Origin: Planctomycetaceae bacterium
GTDB taxonomy: Bacteria > Planctomycetota > Planctomycetia > Planctomycetales > Planctomycetaceae
Direction: 5' to 3'
NCBI GenBank assembly: GCA_018699955.1
Contig: JABISG010000096.1
Coordinates: 1 to 64,000, forward strand
DNA: 64,000 bases
Positions 8,359 through 19,395 of the stretch are shown here, one piece after another (position 1 is the stretch's first letter; each line of letters begins with the position of its first letter). The notes beneath the pieces are model-generated. The model was not told where the DNA came from. It was given only the letters and a program-made list of their open reading frames with translations, and did no database searches. A program made the translations under genes and the position numbers.

Positions 8359-10041
8359 TCAGTGATTAAACCGAAATTCGGCCGACGACAACAATGCCCA
8401 GACGAATTCCTGAATGCCCGCATCGCGGTCACCGACAGTTTGGAAATACTCAGTCACCTCGGCAACTTCTGCCACGGTCGGTTTACGGCATAATACGCTC
8501 AAATAGAGTTCATCCGCCAGTGCAGTCGGCTCTGTTTGCTTTTTGAGCCGGTCGGTCAGGTTGTTGCTGCCCGGAAGCAGCCAGCGATCAACGAGAGGGC
8601 CGTTCATCAAAAACAGCGCCTGATTTGCGGTCGCTCCGAACGATGTTGTCTGTCCGTTCTGGCCGGCGAACTTCAATGCAAACTGGTCAACGTTCGCTTT
8701 CAGTGCGTCGTGCAACGCTTCCTCGCGCCACAGCGGATGTGTTGTTCGCCCGGCACCGAACTTGGGATCGCTTTTGAGTAACGCCGCTTCTTTTGTCGCC
8801 AACGCCGCATCGGCGGCACCGGTGGCTTGCATAATGGACCACGCCAACTGCTCGGGAGATTGCGGCTTCAACAAGCCGACGGCAAAATTCTTCGCGGCCG
8901 TTTCCCGGTGCTCTTCGGCAGCGTAACTGCTGCGCTGATACGCTTCGGTCAGCGCAAGCTGTTTGAGCATCCAGCGGATGTCGTAGTTGTGCTGCAGAAA
9001 CTCTTCGGCGAGTAATTCGAGTACGGCGGGGTGTGACGGTGGGTTTTGCTCGTGCCGAACATCAAGCGGTTCGACCAAACCCCGGCCCAGCATGATGGCC
9101 CACAGCCGATTGACAATGTTTCGGCGAAAGTCGATGTTGTCGGCCGCGATCATCGCCTGACCCAATTTCAGTCGGCGGCTGTATGTCGGTACGCCGCGTG
9201 ACTTCTTGTCGGGTTTGACAAGATACTGTTTTGCCGACTCCGATGGATCGGGGATCTCCGGCAGATCGAGCATACGCGGGTTGGTCTGCGACGACTCCTG
9301 CGTGAAGACCGAAGTGAATTTCACATCGCCTTCGGCTTTTTCGCCCAATTGCTTCTGTTTGTTTTTCGGATTTGTGAACAGGTAGCTGCGACTGAGGAAC
9401 GCGTTGATGCCGTAATAGTGTTGCTGCAGATAGGTATCGATGGCGGGGTGATCGTGGCATTGGGCGCATTCAAGATCGACGCCGAGAAACACGCGGCCGA
9501 TGTCGCGGGTGAGCAAATCGACGTCGAAATTGCGATCAAGATAAAACCGCGCAGCCGGCCTGAGTTGCGGGTCGGCGCCATCGGCCGAGAGGATTTCCAG
9601 CACCAGCTGGTTCCACGGTTTGTTGGCCAGAAACGACTGCCGCAAATAGTTGCGCCACTCGGCGTCGGGAACGTTGGTCGCCGGCATTCGCGCCATCAGC
9701 ATTTCATCGAACACATACTGCATTCTGCGTGCGTGTCGGGGGTCGGCGAGAAGACGGTCGATCAGCGTTTCGCGTTTTGTCGATGTGTCGTCATCAAGAA
9801 ACTCGCGTGTCTCTTTGGCCGACGGAATCCGGCCGACCAGATCGAGATGAATTCGGCGGTGGAATTCCGAGTCGCTACAACGCGACGCAGCGAACGAGGC
9901 AAACTGTGGGTGAGATGCCGCAAGCAAACTGTCGATCCGCTGATGGACCGGCTGTTGTTCCGCAGCAAGAGCGGCCGAAGCAAACCAGAGGAATGCAGCC
10001 ATTGAGAATAGTGCTATCGGCGATGTTCGAGGATGCGTCAT
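8359..10041 (-). CDS. DUF1549/DUF1553 exported protein
   Basis: The 560-residue protein has a Sec signal peptide (IALFSMAAFLWFASAALAAEQ). Residues about 35-240 match DUF1549 (LVGRIPSAKETREFLDD, RMPATNVPDAEWRNYLRQSF, FLGVDLECAQCHDHP) and residues about 295-550 match DUF1553 (RRNIVNRLWAIMLGRGLVEP, HPAVLELLAEEF, LFLMNGP). The CAQCHDHP motif contains a CxxCH sequence, the signature of covalent heme c attachment, although heme binding is not proven for this family. It is the first gene of the three-gene operon with DUF1501 and the WD40 protein. These pairs are a planctomycete hallmark; biochemical role unknown. Confidence 0.92.
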   Translation of the reverse strand: MTHPRTSPIALFSMAAFLWFASAALAAEQQPVHQRIDSLLAASHPQFASFAASRCSDSEFHRRIHLDLVGRIPSAKETREFLDDDTSTKRETLIDRLLADPRHARRMQYVFDEMLMARMPATNVPDAEWRNYLRQSFLANKPWNQLVLEILSADGADPQLRPAARFYLDRNFDVDLLTRDIGRVFLGVDLECAQCHDHPAIDTYLQQHYYGINAFLSRSYLFTNPKNKQKQLGEKAEGDVKFTSVFTQESSQTNPRMLDLPEIPDPSESAKQYLVKPDKKSRGVPTYSRRLKLGQAMIAADNIDFRRNIVNRLWAIMLGRGLVEPLDVRHEQNPPSHPAVLELLAEEFLQHNYDIRWMLKQLALTEAYQRSSYAAEEHRETAAKNFAVGLLKPQSPEQLAWSIMQATGAADAALATKEAALLKSDPKFGAGRTTHPLWREEALHDALKANVDQFALKFAGQNGQTTSFGATANQALFLMNGPLVDRWLLPGSNNLTDRLKKQTEPTALADELYLSVLCRKPTVAEVAEVTEYFQTVGDRDAGIQEFVWALLSSAEFRFNH

Positions 10042-10264
10042 CGAATTGCCTGCTTAGGTGGGGTTCTCCGCAGCAGTTTCTGCGTCACAAGGCCAGTCGA
10101 TGACAATGTGACACTACCGACGGAAAAGGAAACGAGGTCTGCTCGATGTTGTCTGTGGTAGGGTCAGTTCATTCTACCAGAGAAGCTCACAATGAGACAA
10201 CTCGGCGGCAGGAATCGACGCACAAATTGGAAGGACCAATTGGCTTAGTTTTTCAGTTTGGGGT

Positions 10265-10359
10265 GAGACTGGGGTGCCTGTGGCAGAGTCTTCGATGCCG
10301 TAGCGAGCGATCGTTCTGGGGGCTGCGCTCCGAATACGTCGCTTCGACCCCAGCCACCC
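10265..10359 (-). repeat. Second copy of the ggctggggtc dispersed repeat, in a 450-bp gap
   Basis: Read on the minus strand this begins gggtggctggggtcgaagcg and continues with gagcgcagcccccagaacga, matching the copy at 4173-4256. It sits in the gap 10042-10494 between the DUF1549 gene and a small gene. Apart from this repeat, I see nothing supportable in the gap. Confidence 0.6.
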
Positions 10360-10494
10360 ATTTCCCTTTTTGAAATACTGCGCCACCCTGCGCACACGAC
10401 TCCGGCCGGTTGAACGCGACAAGCCGACGTGGTATTTTTCTTGAAATTGACTTTACGCCAAACTGACATGACCGTCGCATTGAGGATTAGCCCC

Positions 10495-10722
10495 ATGGAC
10501 TTGATTGTGCTAAACGCATTGAAGCGTTGCGAAGAAACTTTGAGCGAAGCGATTCGCGTCGATTTGACTATGGCCGGTTGGGAAACGGTCAACTTTGACG
10601 ATGACGGCAAGCCGATGGTGGATCAGGCACCACGAGAGGAAGGGCCGGTATGGAAAGGTGCTCCGGGAACTCATCCACTGGTTGAAGTTCTGCGAAAGGC
10701 AATCAAGCAGTGCGAAAGCTAG
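10495..10722 (+). CDS. Small hypothetical protein
   Basis: A 75-residue frame begins at an ATG (10495) with GAGG 9-12 bases upstream. It starts MDLIVLNALKRCEETLSEA and ends LVEVLRKAIKQCES, so it looks mostly helical at both ends with an acidic middle (NFDDDGKPMVDQ). The frame continues upstream to 10429 with a less convincing start. It converges on pssA with a 41-bp gap. I recognise no family; it is supported by the start context and amphipathic helices only. Confidence 0.45.
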   Translation: MDLIVLNALKRCEETLSEAIRVDLTMAGWETVNFDDDGKPMVDQAPREEGPVWKGAPGTHPLVEVLRKAIKQCES

Positions 10723-10763
10723 GACTCGACAGCGCGATAATTCGTACAATCGAATCGCGACTG

Positions 10764-11606
10764 TCAGGTCGGTGACTTTCGTCGCCAGCGTCCGGCTAAC
10801 TCCTGCCATCCGGCCCGAAGCGGCGATGCGAACGCGAAGTAGCAGAAGATGACGGGGACCGCGAGTTCCTTCACCACCACGATGAGCGCCGCTGTGAAAA
10901 CGATTTGAATGAGGTGTTGACGGCTGCGACGACCTCGAAACAGTTGGTTGAAGACGTGGGCATACCGAATGCGGGAAACCATCAGGCAGGCGACAGCTAA
11001 GGTGACCAGCGGAAGGATGGTGACCACCGTCGGAATCAGCCAACTGGCGGTCGCGTTGGCGATTTGGACGGAGTCGCCCGCCATCAGGCCAACCGGGCCA
11101 TGCATGGCAATTGGGAATGCCGCGATAGTTCCCGCGGCAGCCGGTGAGGGCAGCCCACTGAAACCTTCGTGCGAGTCCTCTTCGTCGGTTTCCACGTTAA
11201 ACCGTGCCAATCGCAACAGCACGCAAACGACGAACAGTGTTGCAATCACCCACAGCAACCGCGGGTGGTATTGAAAGGGCAACGTAATCTGCGAACCGAA
11301 TGAGTGGTCGGCCCGGGTGAATTGCAGCATGAGGAACGCCGGAGCGACGCCGAAGCTCACAGCATCGCAAAGACTATCTAGCTGTGCGCCGAATTCGCTC
11401 GTCTGGTCGGTCAAACGGGCGACACTGCCGTCGAGCATGTCGAACACCATCGCCAGAAAAATCAACAATGCCGCGATGACCAGATGATTCTCGGCGGGAA
11501 TCTGCGGCCCAACCTTCGCCGCAAACGTGATTGCCCCAAATCCACAGGCCGCGTTTCCCAGCGTGAGCAGGGTCGGCAGTACGGCGAACATTTTTCGTTT
11601 CTTCAT
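10764..11606 (-). CDS. pssA: CDP-diacylglycerol--serine O-phosphatidyltransferase
   Basis: The 280-residue membrane protein catalyses CDP-diacylglycerol + serine to phosphatidylserine + CMP, the first step to phosphatidylethanolamine. The CDP-alcohol phosphotransferase signature D..DG..AR...G...D...D is complete at about residues 56-82 (DMLDGSVARL, then FGAQLDSLCD). Several hydrophobic helices flank it. The length fits the short bacterial PssA type. The next enzyme of the pathway, psd, lies immediately upstream on the same strand with a 101-bp gap that contains a dispersed repeat, so the two are likely co-transcribed. Confidence 0.93.
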   Translation of the reverse strand: MKKRKMFAVLPTLLTLGNAACGFGAITFAAKVGPQIPAENHLVIAALLIFLAMVFDMLDGSVARLTDQTSEFGAQLDSLCDAVSFGVAPAFLMLQFTRADHSFGSQITLPFQYHPRLLWVIATLFVVCVLLRLARFNVETDEEDSHEGFSGLPSPAAAGTIAAFPIAMHGPVGLMAGDSVQIANATASWLIPTVVTILPLVTLAVACLMVSRIRYAHVFNQLFRGRRSRQHLIQIVFTAALIVVVKELAVPVIFCYFAFASPLRAGWQELAGRWRRKSPT

Positions 11607-11663
11607 GGGAATAGCTTTCAGCCCGCCAATCGAGCCAGGGGCGTTTTGCCAGAATCGCTGTTC

Positions 11664-11687
11664 AAACCCTTGCTTGCGCTACGGGCT
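11664..11687 (+). repeat. Dispersed repeat copy between psd and pssA
   Basis: The stretch aaacccttgcttgcgct.cgggct matches, with one substitution, the two identical copies at 32653-32681 (opposite strand) and 37266-37294. Confidence 0.65.
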
Positions 11688-11707
11688 GACTTTCACATTC
11701 GCGAAAC

Positions 11708-12769
11708 TCATTTCTGATCGTTGTTTGATTTGTCGCTGTATTCTGCCAGTATCGACGTTCCCGAGTGAATCATTTCGCCGATGGATGTCCTGATTTCTAA
11801 CCCCTCTTCGCGTGGAAGAACGAGATCGGTTCGCGAACCGAACTTGATCATGCCGAGTTGTTCGCCTGCCGCGAGTTCATCGCCCGGCTTCAACCAGCAG
11901 ACAATGCGGCGAGCAATTGCGCCGGTAATCTGCCGGACAATCATTCTTCGGTGCGGGAAATTGTTGCCTTCGATATGAAGTGCCAATTGCTCGTTCTCGC
12001 GGGCCGACTCCGGGCGCAATGCGTTGAGGCATTTGCCCGGTTTGTATCGTAACTCAATAACGCGGGATGAAATCGGCATGCGGTTGATGTGGACGCTGAA
12101 GATTGACAGGAAGACCCCGATCTCAACAGCCGGTCCGTCGATGAATTCGTCGTGTTCGATTTCGGTGATCGTCACCACTTTGCCGTCGGCCGGCGAGATC
12201 ACCAGGTTGTCGCCTTGAGGAACCACACGTCGCGGGTTCCGAAAAAACCACGCGACCAAAATGCCGACGACTGACAACCCGACAACTGCGGTCCAGGTCA
12301 GATTAGCGGCCGGACCTTGCCAATTCATCGACAAAACCAACCACGTCAATATTGCAGCACCGCCAAACGACATGCTGCAAACCAACAACAGTTCGGCCAA
12401 CCCAACACGGGCAAATGGTAGTCGGTCGCGCCAAGTGAATGGATCGTCTTCGAGCTTCCAGTGCCATCCGCCCTGATTCTGATGGAACTTCAGATCGCGG
12501 GGATCGAGGACTTCGTGCGGGCAGGGATTAAAATCTCCCTGCCGCAATTCCGCCATTCTCTGCACGTAACCGCGCCGGAAGATTTTAAGGTACGAACGAC
12601 GAATCCCTCCCCACGCCTGTTCGAGCCGAATGATGACACCACCACCCGGCTGAATGTCGGTGAGTTGCGGGTCCATGGGTTGCAACGGCAGCCGCCCGGG
12701 TGACGTTTCCGTCGCAGCGGCTTCTGAAGAGGCCGCTAACTGCTGTGCATCAAGGTCTTGTTGCGTCAT
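11708..12769 (-). CDS. psd: Phosphatidylserine decarboxylase
   Basis: The 353-residue protein converts phosphatidylserine to phosphatidylethanolamine. The pyruvoyl-forming self-cleavage site is the GS in KFGSRTDLVLP near residue 320, as in short-form decarboxylases, and upstream motifs SPADGKV and FLSIFSVHINRMP are present. Two hydrophobic helices at about residues 125-175 anchor it to the membrane. The first 120 residues are an extension absent from the minimal enzyme, with a run of acidic and proline-rich residues; its role is unknown. It lies upstream of pssA on the same strand, consistent with one phospholipid unit. Confidence 0.93.
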   Translation of the reverse strand: MTQQDLDAQQLAASSEAAATETSPGRLPLQPMDPQLTDIQPGGGVIIRLEQAWGGIRRSYLKIFRRGYVQRMAELRQGDFNPCPHEVLDPRDLKFHQNQGGWHWKLEDDPFTWRDRLPFARVGLAELLLVCSMSFGGAAILTWLVLSMNWQGPAANLTWTAVVGLSVVGILVAWFFRNPRRVVPQGDNLVISPADGKVVTITEIEHDEFIDGPAVEIGVFLSIFSVHINRMPISSRVIELRYKPGKCLNALRPESARENEQLALHIEGNNFPHRRMIVRQITGAIARRIVCWLKPGDELAAGEQLGMIKFGSRTDLVLPREEGLEIRTSIGEMIHSGTSILAEYSDKSNNDQK

Positions 12770-14583
<1,814 letters not shown>

Positions 14584-14594
14584 TCGTTCGCTTA

Positions 14595-14617
14595 GCTGCG
14601 GTGTAACACACCGCAGC
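14595..14617 (+). terminator. Hairpin after eno
   Basis: A perfect 10-bp stem (gctgcggtgt / acaccgcagc) with a 3-base loop starts 12 bp after the eno stop and is followed by gtcttt. It is a strong candidate for an intrinsic terminator or attenuator between eno and the next gene. Confidence 0.6.
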
Positions 14618-14621
14618 GTCT

Positions 14622-15227
14622 TTGAATGGACGCACGTGGGACCGTAAATTGAACGAGACTGCCAACAAGTTGAAAGAACGTCAGCACACGTGGCGCGTGT
14701 CGCTGGCGTTCTGGCTGAGCCTATTGTTCTCGGCAGTGCTATACGCTGCGGTTGCGCTCTCACCCAAGCTGCTGGAATTCACAACGCTGGACAACGAATT
14801 CCAATCAAATCGGGCGGAGTTAGTCTCGGTGGAACAGCGCGTTTCGCACCTCGAACGCGTGAGCGAAGCACTCAGGAACGACCCCGAATTCGCAGCGGAA
14901 CTGATTCGCGTCGATTTTGAAGCGTCGCGACCCGGAGACGAACGCATTGCCGTGGAGCCGCTGCTCAGTCTGGAGGCAGTCCCTGCTTCCACGCGGTCGG
15001 CTTCGGCCGCAATCGATGGCCCATTGGCTTGGTACACACCGCTGCTGGAAGTGCTCACCCGGAATCAAACGCTGCGGATGTCGCTGCTGGCAATTGCGGC
15101 CGTTGTGATGGTTGGGGCTTTCACATTTCTGCACGAAACCGATGATGCCACCGGTGATGCGCCAACGGCTAACTCGGGCGGCCCGATCCAACGGTTCATC
15201 AATCGCTACCGCACCAACGGCGAGTAG
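14622..15227 (+). CDS. FtsB/DivIC-like septum formation initiator family protein
   Basis: The 201-residue protein has a single hydrophobic helix at about residues 27-48 (SLAFWLSLLFSAVLYAAVAL) followed by a coiled-coil-prone segment ending in ERVSEALRNDPEFAAELIRVDF, which fits the FtsB/DivIC pattern of a coiled coil plus an L..DPE..E...R motif. A second hydrophobic helix occurs near residues 150-168 (LRMSLLAIAAVVMVGAFTFL), which normal FtsB lacks. The gene lies directly after eno, the place where ftsB often lies in proteobacteria. The start is uncertain (TTG at 14622 or 14649). In FtsB the family recruits division proteins; planctomycetes generally lack FtsZ, so its role here is open. Confidence 0.6.
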   Translation: MNGRTWDRKLNETANKLKERQHTWRVSLAFWLSLLFSAVLYAAVALSPKLLEFTTLDNEFQSNRAELVSVEQRVSHLERVSEALRNDPEFAAELIRVDFEASRPGDERIAVEPLLSLEAVPASTRSASAAIDGPLAWYTPLLEVLTRNQTLRMSLLAIAAVVMVGAFTFLHETDDATGDAPTANSGGPIQRFINRYRTNGE

Positions 15228-15657
15228 TCGGCAGCACCCTATGTGTTCATTCTGTCAGTTCCGGTTGCGTAGGACAGAGGATCTGTAGCACGACGTCGAG
15301 GTAAACTCATCCGTTCAGGTGCACTTTGTTGCGGGTGCTGTCCGTAGTTCAGACGATACATGTACCTGAACAAGCCATCGCAACCGTTACGACCGCTGTA
15401 ACCAAAATGGTCATCTCGGTTGCCAGTCGGTACCCATCAACCTCGTTACACGGGAGTCGGTACACACGTCACACGCAGTCCGGCTTGTCCAGGTAGTTTT
15501 CAGCGATACGAAAAGGCCGTGCCGAACCAGGCACCTATCGATTGGCATGGAAGGTCGAATGATCTCCCTGCCAGCCCGATAGCAAACGGTTCCCATCTCC
15601 GGTAACGGTTTCCAGTCCCGATACCTTTCGCACCTCGAACCGAGGGAAGGAACCGCT
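15228..15657. other. 430-bp gap without a recognisable gene
   Basis: The only structure seen is an inverted repeat with 11-base arms at 15313-15323 (gttcaggtgca) and 15361-15371 (tgtacctgaac), one G-T wobble, around a 37-base loop. AAGGA about 5-9 bases before 15658 serves the next gene. Confidence 0.45.
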
Positions 15658-18606
15658 ATGCGCATGCGAATTGGAGTCGCCGTTGTCGCGATCGCGACAG
15701 CCGTCGTGATCGCCGTCACAACCCAGCCGGTGAAAACGAAAGCCGGCAAGTTTCGCAACCCGTTTCGACGCAAGACATCGATCGAACGGCTCGCGGAGCA
15801 GATCGACAAATTGGAACACGAAATCGACGAGTACGGCAGCGTTGTCGCCAAGCAGCCCGACGTCTGGGGCGAAGCCCGCTTGACCAAACACCGCCAGGAA
15901 TTCGAAGAGGTGATGGCGAAAGAGAAAGACAACTTCAAATTCACCATCAACGCGGCCATCTCACGCAGCGATCAGGCATTTCTCGCGAATGCGCTGGCGC
16001 TACAAGCGGCAGCGACTGGTTCGACCGGCACGGGAGATGAAAGTGTCTCGACGACGACGACCACAAATCTTGTCAGCGGCGTTGATGACGTCATCGCCCG
16101 CGACAAACTTCTGACACGATTTGTTCCCAAGACTGTTGTCGCGCCGGATGGAGAGGCAGTCAAGGGAATTGCCCTCGAACCGACGATCGTTCTCGATCAA
16201 CAGGCGCGGTATCTCAATCACCTGCACGAACTCCGCCGCATCAGCGAAGGCGACGACACCGCCGACTCGCCCGGTTACGCACTCAACCTGGTACGAATTC
16301 CCGTTTCCGTCCTACCCGGTGACCAAACGCGGCAAGGACACGGAGCAGAAATCACAATCACCGCAACCCCCTATTTGAGCGACGAACTACTACTGCAGAC
16401 GTTTCGGAGTTTGGTGATTAACGATCTTCTCGACGAACTCACGTTACCTATCGTAAAGCTCACCGATGAGATTGACGGAAGCCAATCCGAAACCAACTTG
16501 CGTCCGCCGGCCAAGGCACAAGACGCTCGCTTGAACCGCGACATGATAAAAATGTTACACACGATGAAATCAGGCGACGATTTCTTTGACAGAGCGGCAA
16601 ACGCGGTCAACAAAGTCGTCGCATCACCATTGACGGTCTCGCGTTCGCGCCGCGCACGTAAACCGCTGCCCTCATCTCAACGAGGAACTGTGTATGGCGT
16701 CACTAGACTTTTGGAAATAGCCTTAGCCGTCAAGGAACAAAATGAAGGTGACAGCACAGCCAGAATACACAATCTTGATGTCCAAGAGTTTCTGAAGGAC
16801 GAATTGATGGCGGCGTATGACTTTCTCTATTCACCGAAGAATGTCCATTTGTGGAACCACGTTGATGGATTGAGTGACGTCATTCGCAGCGGTGGTCCCA
16901 AAGCGCTAAGCGATCGTCAGACGGCCTTCGATTCCAGTCTCCCTGAACAATCATCCAACACGGACAATGAAGATCCCTATCGTATCGCGAAGGATCTCGC
17001 GTGGTGTATTCTGGTCGAATCGGCATTGCTCGACGCGCAGATGCACGATGACATGAAACGGGTGGCGGCGGACAAGGGATGCAGTTGTGCCGTGCCGGTG
17101 CAGTATCCGCTGTATACGCCGGAGCCGCCTCCCGAAGCAGTTCAGGCATTTAAGGAATACGTGAAGTGCCGTTGGCCGATTCACGTGTTTGCGATCGATC
17201 CGGTGACGCAGGATCAGAATGTTGCCGACGCTTTCAGCCGCCGTCGCGAGACGCAATTGGCTTTGTCGTTGGCGTTCGCTTCCGGGAAAATGAACGCGCA
17301 GAATTTCACCCGCTTCGCGCGGCGGATCGAACTCGACATGGAGACGATCGCGCTGAACCGCACGGTTGTGGGATTTTCTCACGGCGAGGATACGTTCGGC
17401 TGGCGGTTTTACCCGCGCGTGCAGACGCCGGAGATTGAAGGCAACCTGACGGTCGCCGTGCGCGATCTGCTGATCGGCGGCATGCCGCGCGATCGGGACA
17501 TCAAACAACGGCGGCTGGAGCCGGGTACGCGGGAATGTGTGGCGGTGGTGATTATGCCGTCGTTCGTACCCTACCTGACATTCGACATTCGCAGCAACTG
17601 GTTCGAGTTGACCGACCCGGAAGATAAGGAGTTCGACCTGCAGGACACGGTGGAAATGAGCCGCACGATTCGTAAATTGAAAGATGCCGAGGCGGTTTGC
17701 CTGCAAGAGGAACAGCTCTACCGCTTCGGCGAAGTTCAGCGTCTGTCGCGGGCGGTCGATCAATTGGAAAAACGGCTGCCGTTGCAGTCAACCCAGGTGC
17801 AGATTCCGTTGGAGAATACGCTCGGCGGATTCCAGATGGTTTCCAACGGCGTGACCGATCTTGGCCCGGAACTTATCGGTTTCTACGGCGAACCGGGAAT
17901 CGATCAGACCAAGGACACGGTTCTGTTCCTCGTCGGCGACAACTTCAGCGTCCACGAAACCAAAGTGGTTGCCGGCGGGAAGGATGTGAAACCGACATTG
18001 TTGAGCCGACAGGTCATACAGGTCAAGATCCCCAAGGGAACGACGACGATCGACCAAAAGAAAAACGGCGGCAAGTTCATCGACGTCCATGTCGCCACCC
18101 CCTATGGAGTCTCAACACATTTGAAGATTCCAGTCTTCAAGTCTGCCAAACCCAGTAGCGCGTCATCGACGACCGGGTTCAAGTGGAGTCCGGAGACAGT
18201 CGTTATGCACCACGGTTACGATGCCGCCGGGTTATTCACGAGCGCTTTATTCGAGTTAACGGAACCGAAGCTGGAAATCACGGCCCCGTCTGGCACGAGA
18301 GCCGTGACAGGCGAACTCGAAATTACGTTGGCGACAAAGAAGTTGAAAGTGGACGGGACTGATATCGATCCCAAGATAAGCAAGTTCACGCTGAAGGGCT
18401 TGAAGTTTGAGAAGGGCAAGTTTGTCATCAAAGGCTCCACGTACATAGTGCTCGGCGTGACACTAAACCAGATCTTCAAGCAGACGTTCGTCAAGTCGAA
18501 ACGTCCCGCGGAGGATGTCGAGATGACCGCCGTCTTGAAGATCGACGGCAGCACAGAAAAGATCAAGCTCGACAACAAACTCACAATCGACCTCGACGAA
18601 CGGTAG
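15658..18606 (+). CDS. Large exported protein of unknown function
   Basis: The 982-residue product opens with a hydrophobic segment (GVAVVAIATAVVIAVTT) that acts as a signal peptide or N-terminal anchor, then a basic stretch and a helical region (SIERLAEQIDKLEHEIDEYG). The middle shows a regular mix of helices and strands with GSTGTGDESVSTTTTT as a low-complexity linker near residue 120. A region near residue 750 (ELIGFYGEPGIDQTKDTVLFLVGDNFSVHETKVVAGG) resembles an IPT/TIG immunoglobulin-like fold. The last 150 residues are lysine-rich beta strands. I recognise no whole-protein family. A terminator-like hairpin follows at 18668. Confidence 0.8.
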   Translation: MRMRIGVAVVAIATAVVIAVTTQPVKTKAGKFRNPFRRKTSIERLAEQIDKLEHEIDEYGSVVAKQPDVWGEARLTKHRQEFEEVMAKEKDNFKFTINAAISRSDQAFLANALALQAAATGSTGTGDESVSTTTTTNLVSGVDDVIARDKLLTRFVPKTVVAPDGEAVKGIALEPTIVLDQQARYLNHLHELRRISEGDDTADSPGYALNLVRIPVSVLPGDQTRQGHGAEITITATPYLSDELLLQTFRSLVINDLLDELTLPIVKLTDEIDGSQSETNLRPPAKAQDARLNRDMIKMLHTMKSGDDFFDRAANAVNKVVASPLTVSRSRRARKPLPSSQRGTVYGVTRLLEIALAVKEQNEGDSTARIHNLDVQEFLKDELMAAYDFLYSPKNVHLWNHVDGLSDVIRSGGPKALSDRQTAFDSSLPEQSSNTDNEDPYRIAKDLAWCILVESALLDAQMHDDMKRVAADKGCSCAVPVQYPLYTPEPPPEAVQAFKEYVKCRWPIHVFAIDPVTQDQNVADAFSRRRETQLALSLAFASGKMNAQNFTRFARRIELDMETIALNRTVVGFSHGEDTFGWRFYPRVQTPEIEGNLTVAVRDLLIGGMPRDRDIKQRRLEPGTRECVAVVIMPSFVPYLTFDIRSNWFELTDPEDKEFDLQDTVEMSRTIRKLKDAEAVCLQEEQLYRFGEVQRLSRAVDQLEKRLPLQSTQVQIPLENTLGGFQMVSNGVTDLGPELIGFYGEPGIDQTKDTVLFLVGDNFSVHETKVVAGGKDVKPTLLSRQVIQVKIPKGTTTIDQKKNGGKFIDVHVATPYGVSTHLKIPVFKSAKPSSASSTTGFKWSPETVVMHHGYDAAGLFTSALFELTEPKLEITAPSGTRAVTGELEITLATKKLKVDGTDIDPKISKFTLKGLKFEKGKFVIKGSTYIVLGVTLNQIFKQTFVKSKRPAEDVEMTAVLKIDGSTEKIKLDNKLTIDLDER

Positions 18607-18667
18607 GCCGAATCGTGAAGGGTATCTCCAGTGCGTTGTGCTATTAACCAGCATTGTTGATTTCGTC

Positions 18668-18701
18668 AACCGGCAGCGAGGCGTTCAGCCTCCTGTCGGT
18701 T
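18668..18701 (+). terminator. Hairpin after the 982-residue gene
   Basis: Arms at 18668-18682 and 18688-18701 pair over 14 positions with one bulged base and one G-T wobble around a 5-base loop. It lies in the 416-bp gap 18607-19022, which otherwise holds nothing I can support. Confidence 0.5.
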
Positions 18702-19022
18702 GTCTCGTTGCCGACGTGGGCCGTTCAGGACATGCGGTGTTCGATCCGTTCCTGCCGATGGTAGCGGTTGCCCGCACAACGATCTTCGAGTGAGCGCATT
18801 CCTACCGATTCCTCTGCTGAAGCGAATCATGCAGGTTATTCGCCATGCGCCCCTGGGCTCAGCCAGATCCCTTCCGCGAGCCCCCCACCGGCAGAAAGTC
18901 TCTCGCGTGAATTGCGGGTATCGTCGATGTCACTTCTAACACGTTTTCGATTCCCGGTGACTCCTTTCTCGCCACTCGTTTTTCCAGCCCTCGTTTTTCC
19001 TGCCATTGTGGAGAAACTGCGC

Positions 19023-19334
19023 ATGTCTGATGCTCCCATTGCCGACGTCGATCTCGCCAAGGAACTTCGGCTCCGGGGCTGGGCACGCAAGAACTACGTT
19101 ACTATCCAAAATCGCTCGGACGAATGGCATCCCATCGTGCTGGATGAGATGCGAAAACGCGACCGCGAAATGGAAAGTCAGTGGACCGGACAAACGATCG
19201 CCGGAACGTTCGTGCCTCTTCCGCCAACCGATTTGCGGCGACTCGATCAGGCGCATGAACCCGTCGCCGAACCGAATCTACTGCAGGCCGACAGCCGTCA
19301 GCCACTGCATTTGTTGCACAATCCACGAGGCTGA
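19023..19334 (+). CDS. Small conserved-looking hypothetical protein
   Basis: The 103-residue protein starts MSDAPIADVDLAKELRLR and continues RGWARKNYV and DEWHPIVLDEMRKRDREME, a charged, largely helical protein with no signal peptide. GGAG lies about 10 bases upstream of the ATG. The open frame reaches back to 18768 but that part is low-quality. I do not recognise the family. It converges on the MotB-like gene across a shared bidirectional hairpin. Confidence 0.6.
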   Translation: MSDAPIADVDLAKELRLRGWARKNYVTIQNRSDEWHPIVLDEMRKRDREMESQWTGQTIAGTFVPLPPTDLRRLDQAHEPVAEPNLLQADSRQPLHLLHNPRG

Positions 19335-19355
19335 GTCTTACCGCCGGGATTGGTC

Positions 19356-19377
19356 CCACGGGATGCAACCCGTGGGC
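19356..19377. terminator. Bidirectional hairpin of the cccacggg repeat family
   Basis: A perfect 8-bp stem (cccacggg / cccgtggg) around 6 bases lies between two convergent genes and is followed by cttt on the plus strand. The same arrangement with a different loop recurs at 57656-57677, so this is also a dispersed repeat. Confidence 0.6.
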
Positions 19378-19395
19378 TTTGGTGCGGGATGAGCC

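Noticed and set aside
16951-17763. 270-residue minus-strand frame
   Set aside because: It is antisense to the 982-residue protein and has a Arg/His-rich composition typical of such shadows.
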